NCBI GenBank assembly: GCA_900119535.1
Contig: FPJT01000004.1
Span: 1 to 64,000, forward strand
DNA: 64,000 nucleotides
Source: Ruminococcus sp. XPD3002
GTDB lineage: Bacteria > Bacillota > Clostridia > Oscillospirales > Ruminococcaceae
Reading direction: 5' to 3'
A model generated the notes under the pieces. That model was not told the origin of the DNA and ran no database searches. It saw nothing but the letters and a program-made list of their open reading frames with translations. Shown one piece after another: positions 42,187 through 51,294 of this stretch. The position numbers and the translations under genes were made by a program. Every line of letters starts with the position of its first letter. Position 1 is the stretch's first letter.

Positions 42187-43983
42187 ATGTCAGACAACAA
42201 AATGAAAGGATTAAAGAAAAAAACTCATAAGGACAACTCGGATAACGAAAATACCATATACGCTATCCCAAGCTCATCAAATTATCCGCGTACATCAGGT
42301 CCTGCTGACAGCACAGATACTCAGCCGCTGCCTAAGTACGGCAATCAGCCGAATTATGGACAGCCTCAGCAGTACAATGGTCAGCCAAACTACGGACAGC
42401 CTCAGCAGTACAGCGGTCAGCCAAATTACGGTCAGCCTCAGCAGTATAACGGTCAACCGAACTACGGTCAGCCTCAGCAGTACAGCGGTCAGCCGAATTA
42501 CGGACAGCCTCAGCAGTACAACGGTCAGCCGAATTACGGACAGCCTCAGCAGTACAATGGTCAGCCAAATTACGGTCAGCCTCAGCAGTATAACGGTCAA
42601 CCGAACTACGGTCAGCCTCAGCAGTACAGCGGTCAGCCGAATTACGGACAGCCTCAGCAGTACAACGGTCAGCCGAATTACGGACAGCCTCAGCAGTACA
42701 ATGGTCAGCCAAATTACGGTCAGCCTCAGCAGTACAATGGTCAGCCGAATTACGGACAGCCTCAGCAGTACAATGGTCAGCCGAATTACGGTCAGCCTCA
42801 GCAGTACGGCGGTCAGCCAAATTACGGTCAGCCTCAGCAGTACAACGGTCAGCCGAATTACGGACAGCCACAGCAGTACGGCGGTCAGCCAAATTACGGA
42901 CAGCCACAACAGCGTCCGCAGAACACTTCCCAACAGCACAGAAAAAGCTCCGGTTCATCAGCACCAAGACCTCGTCCCACTGCTCCCGCACCAAAGCCAA
43001 AGAAACAAAAAAGAAAGCACAAGAGCCTGCTTTCAAGGATAATAAAAAAGATAATCGTTTCGCTCCTTACTATCCTGATACTTCTTTTCGCACTCTACTC
43101 CTGCGCTTCATTGGCTCTCATCAAGAAGCTCAACCACCAGGAATCGGGAAGCCGTGCCCGTACAGCAGGCGCACTCCAGTCAGTCGGAGTTACAAGCGTA
43201 CTCCTCATAGGTACGGACGGACGTTCACTCACAGAACAGGGACGCTCCGACACGATGATACTCATGTCCATAAACAGCAAAAAGCGTAAGATAACTCTCA
43301 CATCGTTCATGCGTGACTGCTATGTGGAGATACCGGGAAGAGGCTGGGACAAGCTCAATGCCGCTTACTCCTACGGCGGTGCAGACCTGCTTATGGATAC
43401 TATCGAGAGCAACTTCAAGGTCAAGATAGACGATTACGTATGCGTTAACTTCATGTCATTCGCCGCACTTATCGACTCTGTAGGCGGTGTTGATATGGAC
43501 GTTTCGGACGCAGAAGCAGGCGAGATAAATACTATCCTCCAGGCAGAGGTCAACGAGATAATGGGCGACAACACCTTCGACGACCTTCTCTCAGGCGGCG
43601 GAAAACTCCACCTCGACGGCAAACAGGCACTTTCCTATGCGCGTATAAGATACATCGGAAACGCCGACTTTGAGCGTACACAGCGTCAGCGAGAGGTTCT
43701 TACACAGGTTATCGGCAAGGCGAAGAAGCTGAGACCTGATACCATAAAGAACATCGCAACAGACGTTATGCCAAAGCTTGTCACAAATATGGAGACTCCC
43801 GAGCTTTATCTGCTTTCACTGAGAGCTCCTATCGCTTCACAGTACGAGATAGAGCAGATACAGATACCTGCCGAGGGTACTTACTACGGCGACAGCGCCC
43901 TTATAGGCGAAGATTATCTTTCCGTACTCATGGTCGATTTCGATCAGAACCACAATATAATTGCGGATAAGGTATTCAGCTGA
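42187..43983 (+). CDS. LytR-CpsA-Psr cell-wall ligase with Pro/Gln repeat
   Basis: A 598-residue protein. The N-terminal cytoplasmic part is followed by sixteen 12-residue units NYGQPQQY(N/S/G)GQP (about residues 56-242), a basic stretch (KPKKQKRKHKS) and one membrane helix (about 285-310). The extracellular LCP domain (about 330-595) has VLLIGTDGRSLTEQGRSDTM, ITLTSFMRDCYVEIPG and the arginine-rich LSYARIRY. These bind polyprenyl pyrophosphate and join wall teichoic acid or capsule polymers to peptidoglycan. The repeat is unusual for the family and would lie inside the cell. ATG follows AAAGGAG-type sites. Confidence 0.92.
   Translation: MSDNKMKGLKKKTHKDNSDNENTIYAIPSSSNYPRTSGPADSTDTQPLPKYGNQPNYGQPQQYNGQPNYGQPQQYSGQPNYGQPQQYNGQPNYGQPQQYSGQPNYGQPQQYNGQPNYGQPQQYNGQPNYGQPQQYNGQPNYGQPQQYSGQPNYGQPQQYNGQPNYGQPQQYNGQPNYGQPQQYNGQPNYGQPQQYNGQPNYGQPQQYGGQPNYGQPQQYNGQPNYGQPQQYGGQPNYGQPQQRPQNTSQQHRKSSGSSAPRPRPTAPAPKPKKQKRKHKSLLSRIIKKIIVSLLTILILLFALYSCASLALIKKLNHQESGSRARTAGALQSVGVTSVLLIGTDGRSLTEQGRSDTMILMSINSKKRKITLTSFMRDCYVEIPGRGWDKLNAAYSYGGADLLMDTIESNFKVKIDDYVCVNFMSFAALIDSVGGVDMDVSDAEAGEINTILQAEVNEIMGDNTFDDLLSGGGKLHLDGKQALSYARIRYIGNADFERTQRQREVLTQVIGKAKKLRPDTIKNIATDVMPKLVTNMETPELYLLSLRAPIASQYEIEQIQIPAEGTYYGDSALIGEDYLSVLMVDFDQNHNIIADKVFS
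42346..42912 (+). repeat. Tandem 36-bp coding repeat (16 units)
   Basis: Each 36-bp unit encodes NYGQPQQYNGQP or a one-residue variant. Units differ mainly at third codon positions, and blocks of several units recur, which suggests recent unequal exchange. The reading frames on the other strand are by-products. Confidence 0.95.
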
Positions 43984-44004
43984 AATCATTAAGATCACAA
44001 ATAA

Positions 44005-44343
44005 AGGGACACTTCGTGTGAAGTGTCCCTTAAAGCGTCAAAAGAACCTGAAGCCATTAATTTGGGGATTCTAAAGGGATGCTATCCCTTTAGCGGATTC
44101 CAAAGGCAGAGCCTTTGGTGGGTGACTCCCCACAGTGTGGGGAGATGTCAGCGAAGCTGACAGAGGGGACGGACCGGTAAGGTAGGGCAGAGCCTTGCGA
44201 TACGAAGCGCTCAGCAAAGAGTGAATTTCAAAACAGTCCGGTGGACTGTTTTGAAAGAGGGAACGCCCTGCAAGAGAGGGCGTTCCCTGATAAATCCATA
44301 CTTTTTTGACAAGCTGAGGGACACTTCGTGTGAAGTGTCCCTT
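44005..44343 (+). repeat. Family A hairpin element, copy A3, with duplicated terminator
   Basis: The core (about 44032-44316) is nearly the same as copy A1, with the same hairpins in the same order. A 27-nt hairpin, AGGGACACTTC-GTGT-GAAGTGTCCCT plus T, stands on both sides as a perfect direct repeat (44005-44031 and 44317-44343). The left copy has an A-rich 5' side and the right copy the TTTTTT tail, as if one bidirectional terminator had been split. The hairpin differs from that flanking A1. It lies between the convergent LCP and esterase genes. Confidence 0.88.
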
Positions 44344-44348
44344 TTTTA
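44317..44348 (+). terminator. Terminator between LCP and esterase genes (right copy)
   Basis: AGGGACACTTC/GAAGTGTCCCT followed by TTTTTT. The left copy (44005-44030) is followed by T-rich sequence on the minus strand and may still serve the esterase gene. Confidence 0.75.
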
Positions 44349-44366
44349 TATAACTATATCATTCTA

Positions 44367-45998
44367 TCATGTAGCTACCTGGAAAATAGCTCTTACAAAG
44401 TTATATACAGCAGGATGTATCGAGTTGTCTCCGTGAGCGCCTCCCTTGATGTACTGCCATACATGTGGTACGCCGTTCTTGGTGAAGTTGTCATGGTAAT
44501 TGCTTGGGAATGGCGTTACGACATTGTCGTTATCTCCGCCTGTTATCATCAGGAAGTACGGCTCTTCCTCGGGACTGCTCCACTTGAATGAACCTACAAC
44601 GCCTGGTGCAGGACAAATAGCTCCCACATAGCCGAACTTGTCAGGGTACTTCATACCGATCTGGAGTGACTCTCTTCCGCCCATTGAGAAGCCTGTTACC
44701 GCAGTATTCTCCCTGCCTGTAGCAACGCTGTAGTTCTCCTCGATATGCGGCATAAGGCTGTCCACTATGTCGTCAACGAAGTTCTCGTAGCCCTCGTTTG
44801 AAGCCGCATCGCCGAAATCCTTTGCATTGTCAAGAGTTGAACTGGTGAATATGAAAGGCACAACAACGATCATTTCCTTTGCCTCGCCCTCGGCAATAGC
44901 ATTGCCTATGATCTGACGGGTGTACATATTCGGCTGAGTCATCATGCGGTCCTCATTCTCGAAGAAGCCGTGAAGCAGGTAAAGAACGGGATACTTCTTG
45001 TTGGGATCGTAATTTGCAGGAAGCAGTATATTGTACGGCTTCTCCTTGTTTGCCTTCTTGGAGAAATATTTACTCTTCTTTATAGTACCGTAATCCACAC
45101 CGGGTTTCTCGGTACGTGAATCCATAGGCTCGTTATTCACAAGGGTGCTGTTGATGTGGTCAAGAAGCTCCTCCTTAGTGTATGTACCTCCGCTTACGGA
45201 AGGAACCTCGGGCGAATTATCCGGGAACTCGTTAATTTTGCCGTGTACAAACTCGCTTATCAGCACAACATCAGCCATAGCGAACTCTGTATCACGGTCA
45301 ACATCAGCCGCCTTCTTCTGGTTTTTGTCCGTAAATCCGCTTACAAGACCGCTTCTTGCAGCAGCAACGTCAAAGCTGTTGATAATTCCGTCGCTGTTTA
45401 TATCTCCGAGAATCATCTTACCGGGAGCTTTTTCCTTTATCACAGTTCCTGCTTCCGCGATAACAACCTCGTCAACACAGAAGCTGTCCGTACCGCTTTC
45501 CGTCTCAACATAAAGCACAAAATCAGAAGCTCCCTCGGGTATAGCGTAATTGGTCTCTGCAAGCTGAAGATAGCTTCCTGCCTCTGCCTTACCCTGAGCT
45601 ATGTGACCATACTCCGTCTTACCGTCTGCGGTGTTGTACTGAAGTGACAGCATCATCTGCGGCTTTCCGCTCATAGCCTGTACGCAGACGCTGAAGCTGT
45701 ACTCCTTGCCTGCACTTACTATGCTTCCAAGCTCTTTCTGTGCGCCGTTCCAGGAACTTGCTCTGCTTCCTACAAGAAGGCATCCTTCGCCTTTGAAGGG
45801 TGAACTGTCGCTTCTTTCCGCACTTGCCGAGCCACGTCCTGACCAGTCGTCGCTGCCGCTTTCAAAGGTATCATGAAGGATGTAGCTCACATCATCCTCT
45901 GCGGCTGAAGCAGATGCGGTACCGTACATACCGAGAGCTGAACACAGGAGAGAACCTGTCGCCAGCATAGCAGCTGCTTTCTTTGTTTTTTTACTCAT
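44367..45998 (-). CDS. Cellulosomal CE1 esterase (CBM22-Doc-CE1)
   Basis: A 543-residue exported protein. The signal peptide is residues 1-~35 (ending ASASAAED). A CBM22-like module (~38-180; HDTFESGSDDWSGRGSASAE) resembles those of the xylanase. A dockerin follows (~190-260; GDINSDGIINSFDVAAARSG, DVDRDTEFAMADVVLISEF), then a CE1 esterase (~285-540) with nucleophile Ser in GFSMGG, oxyanion HGFFENEDRM and His in GGAHGD. CE1 includes feruloyl and acetyl-xylan esterases, so it removes side groups from xylan. ATG 45998 has AAGGGG upstream. The second dockerin calcium loop is degenerate (DRDTEF). Confidence 0.92.
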   Translation of the reverse strand: MSKKTKKAAAMLATGSLLCSALGMYGTASASAAEDDVSYILHDTFESGSDDWSGRGSASAERSDSSPFKGEGCLLVGSRASSWNGAQKELGSIVSAGKEYSFSVCVQAMSGKPQMMLSLQYNTADGKTEYGHIAQGKAEAGSYLQLAETNYAIPEGASDFVLYVETESGTDSFCVDEVVIAEAGTVIKEKAPGKMILGDINSDGIINSFDVAAARSGLVSGFTDKNQKKAADVDRDTEFAMADVVLISEFVHGKINEFPDNSPEVPSVSGGTYTKEELLDHINSTLVNNEPMDSRTEKPGVDYGTIKKSKYFSKKANKEKPYNILLPANYDPNKKYPVLYLLHGFFENEDRMMTQPNMYTRQIIGNAIAEGEAKEMIVVVPFIFTSSTLDNAKDFGDAASNEGYENFVDDIVDSLMPHIEENYSVATGRENTAVTGFSMGGRESLQIGMKYPDKFGYVGAICPAPGVVGSFKWSSPEEEPYFLMITGGDNDNVVTPFPSNYHDNFTKNGVPHVWQYIKGGAHGDNSIHPAVYNFVRAIFQVAT

Positions 45999-46070
45999 AA
46001 GTAATCGCCCCTTTACAATATTTTTGACAAACCGCTTATAAATGTGTACAATTACACCATTGTAACATAT

Positions 46071-46099
46071 ATTATAATAATAAATCTTGTATTTGTAAA
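46071..46099 (-). promoter_or_regulatory. Promoter of the CE1 esterase gene
   Basis: Minus strand TTTACA (46094-46099), 17 nt, TATAAT (46071-46076). Confidence 0.75.
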
Positions 46100-46223
46100 C
46101 TGTATAAATGAAGAAAACGGTGGACAAAATGAATATTATTTTTTTCAAGGCTGCAAAAAGAAACAGGGACTCCTGAAAGTTAGTCACACCTCGCAGAAAT
46201 CAAGCTATATCGCAACAAATGGT

Positions 46224-46253
46224 TTGACATAATTATATGTGTTATGATATAAT
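46224..46253 (+). promoter_or_regulatory. Promoter of the vWA surface-protein gene
   Basis: TTGACA (46224-46229), 18 nt, TATAAT (46248-46253), giving a leader of about 100 nt. This and the esterase promoter are all I see in the 360-bp gap. Confidence 0.75.
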
Positions 46254-46358
46254 AAAAAAAGTTTGTTCGATTTATGTCTGTTCAAAAACTCAAAACGGGT
46301 AAAAATGAATCTGACATTAATTAACAAATCATCATAGTTTTATTGGAGGTTGAAAATC

Positions 46359-49300
46359 ATGAAGATCAAAAAGATGGTTTCACCGATCCTCGCTTCAATG
46401 CTGATCTGTTTCAGCAGTGCTGCGCTCCCTGCTTCTGCCGAAACGGTCGAGCAGGACGGACTTCAGGTAATTCTGGAGACCGATAAAGATGAGTATGCAG
46501 AGAAGGATTCCATAAAAGTGGATCTGTCGGTGAAAAACAACAACCCATACGCTTTAAAGGATGTCACACTTGAAAGTGTTCAGGTATCCGATTATGTTCT
46601 CGCAGAGGGCGGATATAACGAAATATCATTCGATTCCCTTGGCGCAGGCGAGACCGTTTCGCTTGAAGCTGTTTATGTTACAGCTACACAGGCATCAACA
46701 ACTGCGGCTGCAACCACAACTACCACAACAAAAACAACAGCAAAGACCACAGCAAAAAATTCTAATTCAAGCAGTCCTAAGACAGGCGACAAGGAGAATA
46801 TCCTTCTCCTCTGGGCAGCCCTCGGACTTTCTGTGCTTGTATGCGGATTCATGTTTTTAAAGAAGGATGATAAGAAAGCAAAGAAGATGCTTTCACTCTT
46901 CCTCGCATTCGCTTTACTGGACGGATTCACAGGCTTTGATATACCTGTATCAAAGGCTGCTGACCTCAAAAAATCTATCGGAATCGAAAAAACTATCAAA
47001 CTAAAGGACTCTGATGTAGTTGTCAAGGGCAATGTATCCTTCTCGACTGTTGATATCAGCGATATCCCGTTAGCAGTTCTTGAGGGCAGCTCAAGCACTA
47101 CAGATACCGACGGAGACGGTCTTACAGATTATCAGGAATACTGCCTGACAAATACAGATCCAAACAAGGTATCAACAGGCGGTGACGGCGTAAAGGATGC
47201 CGACCGTGACGAGGATCAGGACGGTCTCAGCAACATCACCGAGATAAGACTCGGAACAAATCCTCTTAAGGCTGATACAGACAACGACGGCCTTACAGAT
47301 AAGGAAGAGCAGGAACTGGGCACAGATCCGCTTAATGCAGACACAGACGGCGACCACGCTTCTGACGGCTGGGAGAAAACACACGGATACGATCCCATAA
47401 CTCCCGACGATTCCTTCACAGTAACAGCAACCGAAAGTGCCGACTCTGTAACTGCAAGCGTATCACTTGAAGGCGGAGCTTCACAGGCTTCTAACCTTAA
47501 GGTAGGCAGATCGGACAATATGCTTCTTGATGAAGGCATACCCGGATATATAGGTCCTGCTTTCAATTTTGAAACAGAAGGCGATATCGATTCAGCAACT
47601 ATCTCATTCGAGTTTGATGAAGCACTTCTTGCTGATGAGGATTTCGAGCCTGTTATCTACTATTTCAACGAAGAAACACAGCTTCTTGAAGAACTCCCCA
47701 CAACTGTAGAGGGCAATAAAGCATCAACTGTAGTTCCCCACTTCTCAACATACATCCTGCTCAATAAAAAGGATGTGGACAAGATGTGGGAGCAGGATAT
47801 CAGAAAGCCTGCTGAAAACAGCGGAAGCAACGGCGTTTCCATCGCATTTGTATTAGACCGTTCAAAGAGCATGGACTGGAATGACGAAGATAACCTCAGA
47901 AACAAGCTTACAACACAGTTCGTAGAAAAACTCTCAGAGGATACAGATAAGGGAAGCGTTGTATCATTCATCGCTGATGCAAAGGTAGTTGCAAAGCTTA
48001 CAAATAATAAAGCAGCTTTAAAGAATGCTGTTGATTCTATCGTGAACGACAGCGGACGCAATTCAAATTCAGGTACAAACGGAAGCGCAGGTATCTATAC
48101 AGGTATCCAGGAGCTTAAGGGCGATGCAAGCGGAAACAGCAGATACATATTCTTCATGACAGACGGTGAAGATAACCACTATTCCTACGAATATTCCGAT
48201 CTTATCAATATGGCAAACGAAAACGAGATAACGATCTATACTATCGGTCTTGGCGACGTTGACAGCTCTGTATTAGAGAAGGTCGCAAACGAAACAGGCG
48301 GTAAGTACTACTACGCACCAAGCGCAGATGAATTATCCGAAGGCTATAAAAAAGCCGAGCAGGAAACTATCGACTACCATACCGACAGCAATGACGACGG
48401 TATCTCCGATTACTACACAAAGCTCCTCTGCGAAGGAAAGCTCACAACAGGCACAGGCACGGGAATCAACGCATTCAAGGGCTTATCATACGATGATGTT
48501 CAGGCAAATGACGATTACGACGGCGACCACGTTAAGAACGGCGACGAACTTGTTATCAGCGAAAACAACGGAAAGATATACTGCTATGTTGTATCCGATC
48601 CCGAGGAGGAAGATACAGATAAGGACGGTATCCTTGATAACGAGGACACAGCACCAAGAGCTAAAGGACTTGCAGGCGGCATTATCGGCGAACTGACTAT
48701 CGTTTCCTGCCACCCCGACAACGAAGGCTTCTCAGGCGGTCATGCATGGCTTTCTTATAAGAGCTATGTTAACGATACACTTGATATAAGTGGTTTTAAA
48801 GATGGTATAGTTTATAACTATACATTAAGAAATTTTTATGATTTTTCCGGCAATTTTAACATTGAAAACGACAAAGACAATTATGAAATAAAAAAAGGCG
48901 GTCATGTTTCCCTTGGAAATTTCAGTTCTGAAAGCACTCCTAAAACTTTAAGCGTCCCTTCATCGACGTTAGGTTTTGGTTCTACAGGCGGAGTACACTA
49001 TAACTTGGAATTTGCTTATGAAAGTAACTATGAAAACGCTTATACAGAAATGGCAGCATACACAAGACAGATAACACAGGATCAGCTTGATGCAGTAATG
49101 GCATATCATAATAATAACAGTTATTATAATGTTTACTCACATAACTGTTCTTCTGTTGCGTCCGAAGCATGGAAAGCAGCATTCGGCTCAGAAGACGGTT
49201 TTGACTCTATGGCACCAAGAGATTGGTGGGATGCTGTTATCGAGTATAGTGGTTTATTACCTAATGTAATTCAGGCATTTGCTGATCCTACAGTACGTTT

Positions 49301-49400
49301 CGATACTCCTATGTATCTGAAGGAATGCATTCTTAAGAAGGCTGATGCTGATGCTGATTACCATTCGACAATGCTTGACATAATAAATAATTGGGTATAA
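46359..49400 (+). CDS. Modular vWA surface protein with toxin-like papain-fold C-terminus
   Basis: A 1013-residue protein; ATG 46359 is 9 nt after GGAGG. Modules: signal peptide (1-~27); small beta domain (~28-115); Thr/Ala linker; a sorting-like signal SPKTGD (139-144) with hydrophobic segment and lysines; a second hydrophobic stretch (~175-195); thrombospondin type 3 calcium repeats (~245-345; TDTDGDGLTDYQE); beta domain (~350-475); vWA domain (~495-670) with MIDAS DRSKSM at Asp500; more calcium repeats (~680-770). The C-terminal domain (~785-1013) has GGHAWLSY (His795) and HNCSSVASEAW (Cys930), the order found in permuted NlpC/P60-like papain folds. From about 48770 the DNA is clearly more AT-rich. 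A small membrane-protein gene follows with a 1-bp overlap. Confidence 0.8.
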   Translation: MKIKKMVSPILASMLICFSSAALPASAETVEQDGLQVILETDKDEYAEKDSIKVDLSVKNNNPYALKDVTLESVQVSDYVLAEGGYNEISFDSLGAGETVSLEAVYVTATQASTTAAATTTTTTKTTAKTTAKNSNSSSPKTGDKENILLLWAALGLSVLVCGFMFLKKDDKKAKKMLSLFLAFALLDGFTGFDIPVSKAADLKKSIGIEKTIKLKDSDVVVKGNVSFSTVDISDIPLAVLEGSSSTTDTDGDGLTDYQEYCLTNTDPNKVSTGGDGVKDADRDEDQDGLSNITEIRLGTNPLKADTDNDGLTDKEEQELGTDPLNADTDGDHASDGWEKTHGYDPITPDDSFTVTATESADSVTASVSLEGGASQASNLKVGRSDNMLLDEGIPGYIGPAFNFETEGDIDSATISFEFDEALLADEDFEPVIYYFNEETQLLEELPTTVEGNKASTVVPHFSTYILLNKKDVDKMWEQDIRKPAENSGSNGVSIAFVLDRSKSMDWNDEDNLRNKLTTQFVEKLSEDTDKGSVVSFIADAKVVAKLTNNKAALKNAVDSIVNDSGRNSNSGTNGSAGIYTGIQELKGDASGNSRYIFFMTDGEDNHYSYEYSDLINMANENEITIYTIGLGDVDSSVLEKVANETGGKYYYAPSADELSEGYKKAEQETIDYHTDSNDDGISDYYTKLLCEGKLTTGTGTGINAFKGLSYDDVQANDDYDGDHVKNGDELVISENNGKIYCYVVSDPEEEDTDKDGILDNEDTAPRAKGLAGGIIGELTIVSCHPDNEGFSGGHAWLSYKSYVNDTLDISGFKDGIVYNYTLRNFYDFSGNFNIENDKDNYEIKKGGHVSLGNFSSESTPKTLSVPSSTLGFGSTGGVHYNLEFAYESNYENAYTEMAAYTRQITQDQLDAVMAYHNNNSYYNVYSHNCSSVASEAWKAAFGSEDGFDSMAPRDWWDAVIEYSGLLPNVIQAFADPTVRFDTPMYLKECILKKADADADYHSTMLDIINNWV

Positions 49401-49678
49401 TGGCTAAGTATTACATTTTTAATTCAGTTTTTATGCTTATAAATACGTGTCTGTTATGCTACATCAAATTCATAAAATACAACAGAAGCATAATAGGCAA
49501 TACCGGCGAAGTTCCTGGTTATCTTTATATAATACTGGCAGCAGCTCTGATAATTACTGTTGCAGTTAATATCATCGAGCTTATAGTCCTCATAAAGAAG
49601 CACCGTTTGGATGCCGTATACATTATCATAAGCATAGCGTTACTGGTGATACCATATCTGGCTTACAGAAGGGTATGA
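49400..49678 (+). CDS. Small membrane protein, possible immunity partner
   Basis: A 92-residue protein with three hydrophobic stretches (about residues 5-22, 40-65 and 72-88). Start ATG 49400 overlaps the stop of the vWA gene by one base (TAATG), so its translation depends on that gene. It is AT-rich like the 3' end of its neighbour. I know no family. Size, coupling and composition fit an immunity protein for the toxin-like C-terminus, but this is inference. Confidence 0.6.
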   Translation: MAKYYIFNSVFMLINTCLLCYIKFIKYNRSIIGNTGEVPGYLYIILAAALIITVAVNIIELIVLIKKHRLDAVYIIISIALLVIPYLAYRRV

Positions 49679-49693
49679 AATACCAAACAAAAC

Positions 49694-49731
49694 AGCGGTC
49701 CCGCAGGATTCATCCTGCGAGGCCGCTTTTT
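49694..49731 (+). terminator. Intrinsic terminator (bidirectional)
   Basis: AGCGG, CCGCAGGAT and their complements around a TC loop, ending GCCGCT and TTTTT, between convergent genes. Confidence 0.8.
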
Positions 49732-49793
49732 CATGCAATCATACAGGCTGTCCGTTCATTGATACATAAGCGGAACTTCCGTACAGCTGCGTA

Positions 49794-50975
49794 TTATTCA
49801 CTTTTCTGTTCTGCAGCTTCGACTTTCCCGGTGCTTTTCTCCGATTTCGTCTCAGCCTTGTCAGTCTTTTCCTCAGAAGCTGCTGCCTCAGCCTTTTTCT
49901 TGCGTCCGAACGGCATTTCCACAAGCTTCCAGAAGAACTTGAACACCATGCTTGCCACAAATGATATAGCAGTTATCATAAGGAATATCGCTATATTTAT
50001 CTTAAGGTTGCTCCAGCCCTTAGACATAAGCTTCGGTATCATTATTCCTGCGAACCACTCCTGAACGCAGTAGAATTCCAGCGAGAACGTACCAAAGAAG
50101 CTGAGCACCTTTATAACAGCCTTGCCGAAGACCGAGAGTCTCCTTTCAAAAAAGTAAAGGATACGGGCAATGATAAACGGCAGGCTCACTGCAATAAGGC
50201 AGTTAGGGAAGCAGCAGTTTCCGACAGGTACGATAAGTCCGTAACCGAAGTAATTGGAAAGGTAAGCCATATAGAGTCCCAGTGCAAGGGTTATCAGAAG
50301 CATTAAATAGGTAGAAAGAGTAAATTCGATATCCTTGCGGTTCTGAGTAAGGTATCCGAAGAGAACTCCGATAATGAATATCGGTATACGGTTAGTGAAG
50401 CCGAAAAGGTCTATACGCATATGATCGCGTACAAGAAGCGTCACCAGAAGCCAGAGCGTAACAGCTCCGACAGTGAACATCGTCTTGTTCTTAGCCTTGC
50501 TGAATATTTTGTAATACAGCGGGAACAGCAGATACAGTGTGATTATCGCAGGTACGAACCACAAAAACGAGTAAATGGTCTTGGTATAGAAGTTGAATCC
50601 GCTGATATTTCCGAGGAATGCCTGTGTCGTCCATTTTTCCAGCTTCCAGCGTATAACGGCTACAGCAAGAAACGGCAGGATAATACGTCGGATGCGGCGG
50701 TAGTAGAATTTCGGGAGCGATTCTTTCTTTATAGCGAAGGTAAGTCCGATACCCGAAAGCATAAGGAATATATCAACTCCGCAAAAACCTATTTTCTTGA
50801 TATACTGCTCCAGGAAGTTCACCAGGTCGAAGGTTCCCTCGGGCGGTATTGCCGAAAGGATTATCCACTTATGGAAAACGAGTATCCATATAGCAGCGAT
50901 ACCCATTATTGCGCCGCGGTATCTTGAAAGCAGCTGAAATCCGTTTTTGATCTTCTGATCCTTGTTAATGTCCAT
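49794..50975 (-). CDS. Acyltransferase family 3 membrane protein
   Basis: A 393-residue protein with about ten membrane helices. RGAIMGIAAIWILVFHKW places the family His in the first helix. GFCGVDIFLMLSGIGLTFAI and FYYRRIRRIILPFLA are the characteristic F-L-S-G and R-R-R-I-L-P blocks. The charged C-terminal tail is rich in Lys and Glu. Relatives such as OatA O-acetylate peptidoglycan or other surface glycans. ATG 50975 follows GAGGAG. It is single, with its own promoter. Confidence 0.9.
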   Translation of the reverse strand: MDINKDQKIKNGFQLLSRYRGAIMGIAAIWILVFHKWIILSAIPPEGTFDLVNFLEQYIKKIGFCGVDIFLMLSGIGLTFAIKKESLPKFYYRRIRRIILPFLAVAVIRWKLEKWTTQAFLGNISGFNFYTKTIYSFLWFVPAIITLYLLFPLYYKIFSKAKNKTMFTVGAVTLWLLVTLLVRDHMRIDLFGFTNRIPIFIIGVLFGYLTQNRKDIEFTLSTYLMLLITLALGLYMAYLSNYFGYGLIVPVGNCCFPNCLIAVSLPFIIARILYFFERRLSVFGKAVIKVLSFFGTFSLEFYCVQEWFAGIMIPKLMSKGWSNLKINIAIFLMITAISFVASMVFKFFWKLVEMPFGRKKKAEAAASEEKTDKAETKSEKSTGKVEAAEQKSE

Positions 50976-51079
50976 TTTACGTCTCCTCACATCAATAATC
51001 ATCAACTGTTACACTCGCACAGGACGAACAGAATATAACATAAATATGAAAAATAATACTGTCCAATCAAGCAATATTA

Positions 51080-51108
51080 ATTATATCACGCGGCAAGTGT
51101 AAAGTCAA
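51080..51108 (-). promoter_or_regulatory. Promoter of the acyltransferase gene
   Basis: Minus strand TTGACT (51103-51108), 17 nt, TATAAT (51080-51085). The leader is about 100 nt with no obvious structure. Confidence 0.8.
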
Positions 51109-51233
51109 TTCCGCTTTTTCCTTACTAATTATTAGTCTCCCGAAAAAGGAAAAAGTCTCACCTTTTTCCGCAAAACATTGATAGAAATTTTAAGAATAAT
51201 ACAATAATGTTACATCGCTGACAAAGAGTTAAG

Positions 51234-51262
51234 TTTAACGATAAGCAAAAACATGGTATACT
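51234..51262 (+). promoter_or_regulatory. Promoter of the Ig-like dockerin gene
   Basis: TTTAAC (51234-51239), 17 nt, TATACT (51257-51262), 32 nt before the start codon. Confidence 0.65.
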
Positions 51263-51294
51263 AAAGTAAATTAAAACAAAAGGAGAATTTAAAA

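Noticed and set aside
42346..42912. CRISPR-like 36-bp repeats
   Set aside because: The repeat is in frame within an LCP gene, units are contiguous without spacers, and differences fall at third codon positions.
42295..42939. Long reading frames in other frames across the 36-bp repeat
   Set aside because: They are by-products of the repeat periodicity, with low-complexity products and no start sites.
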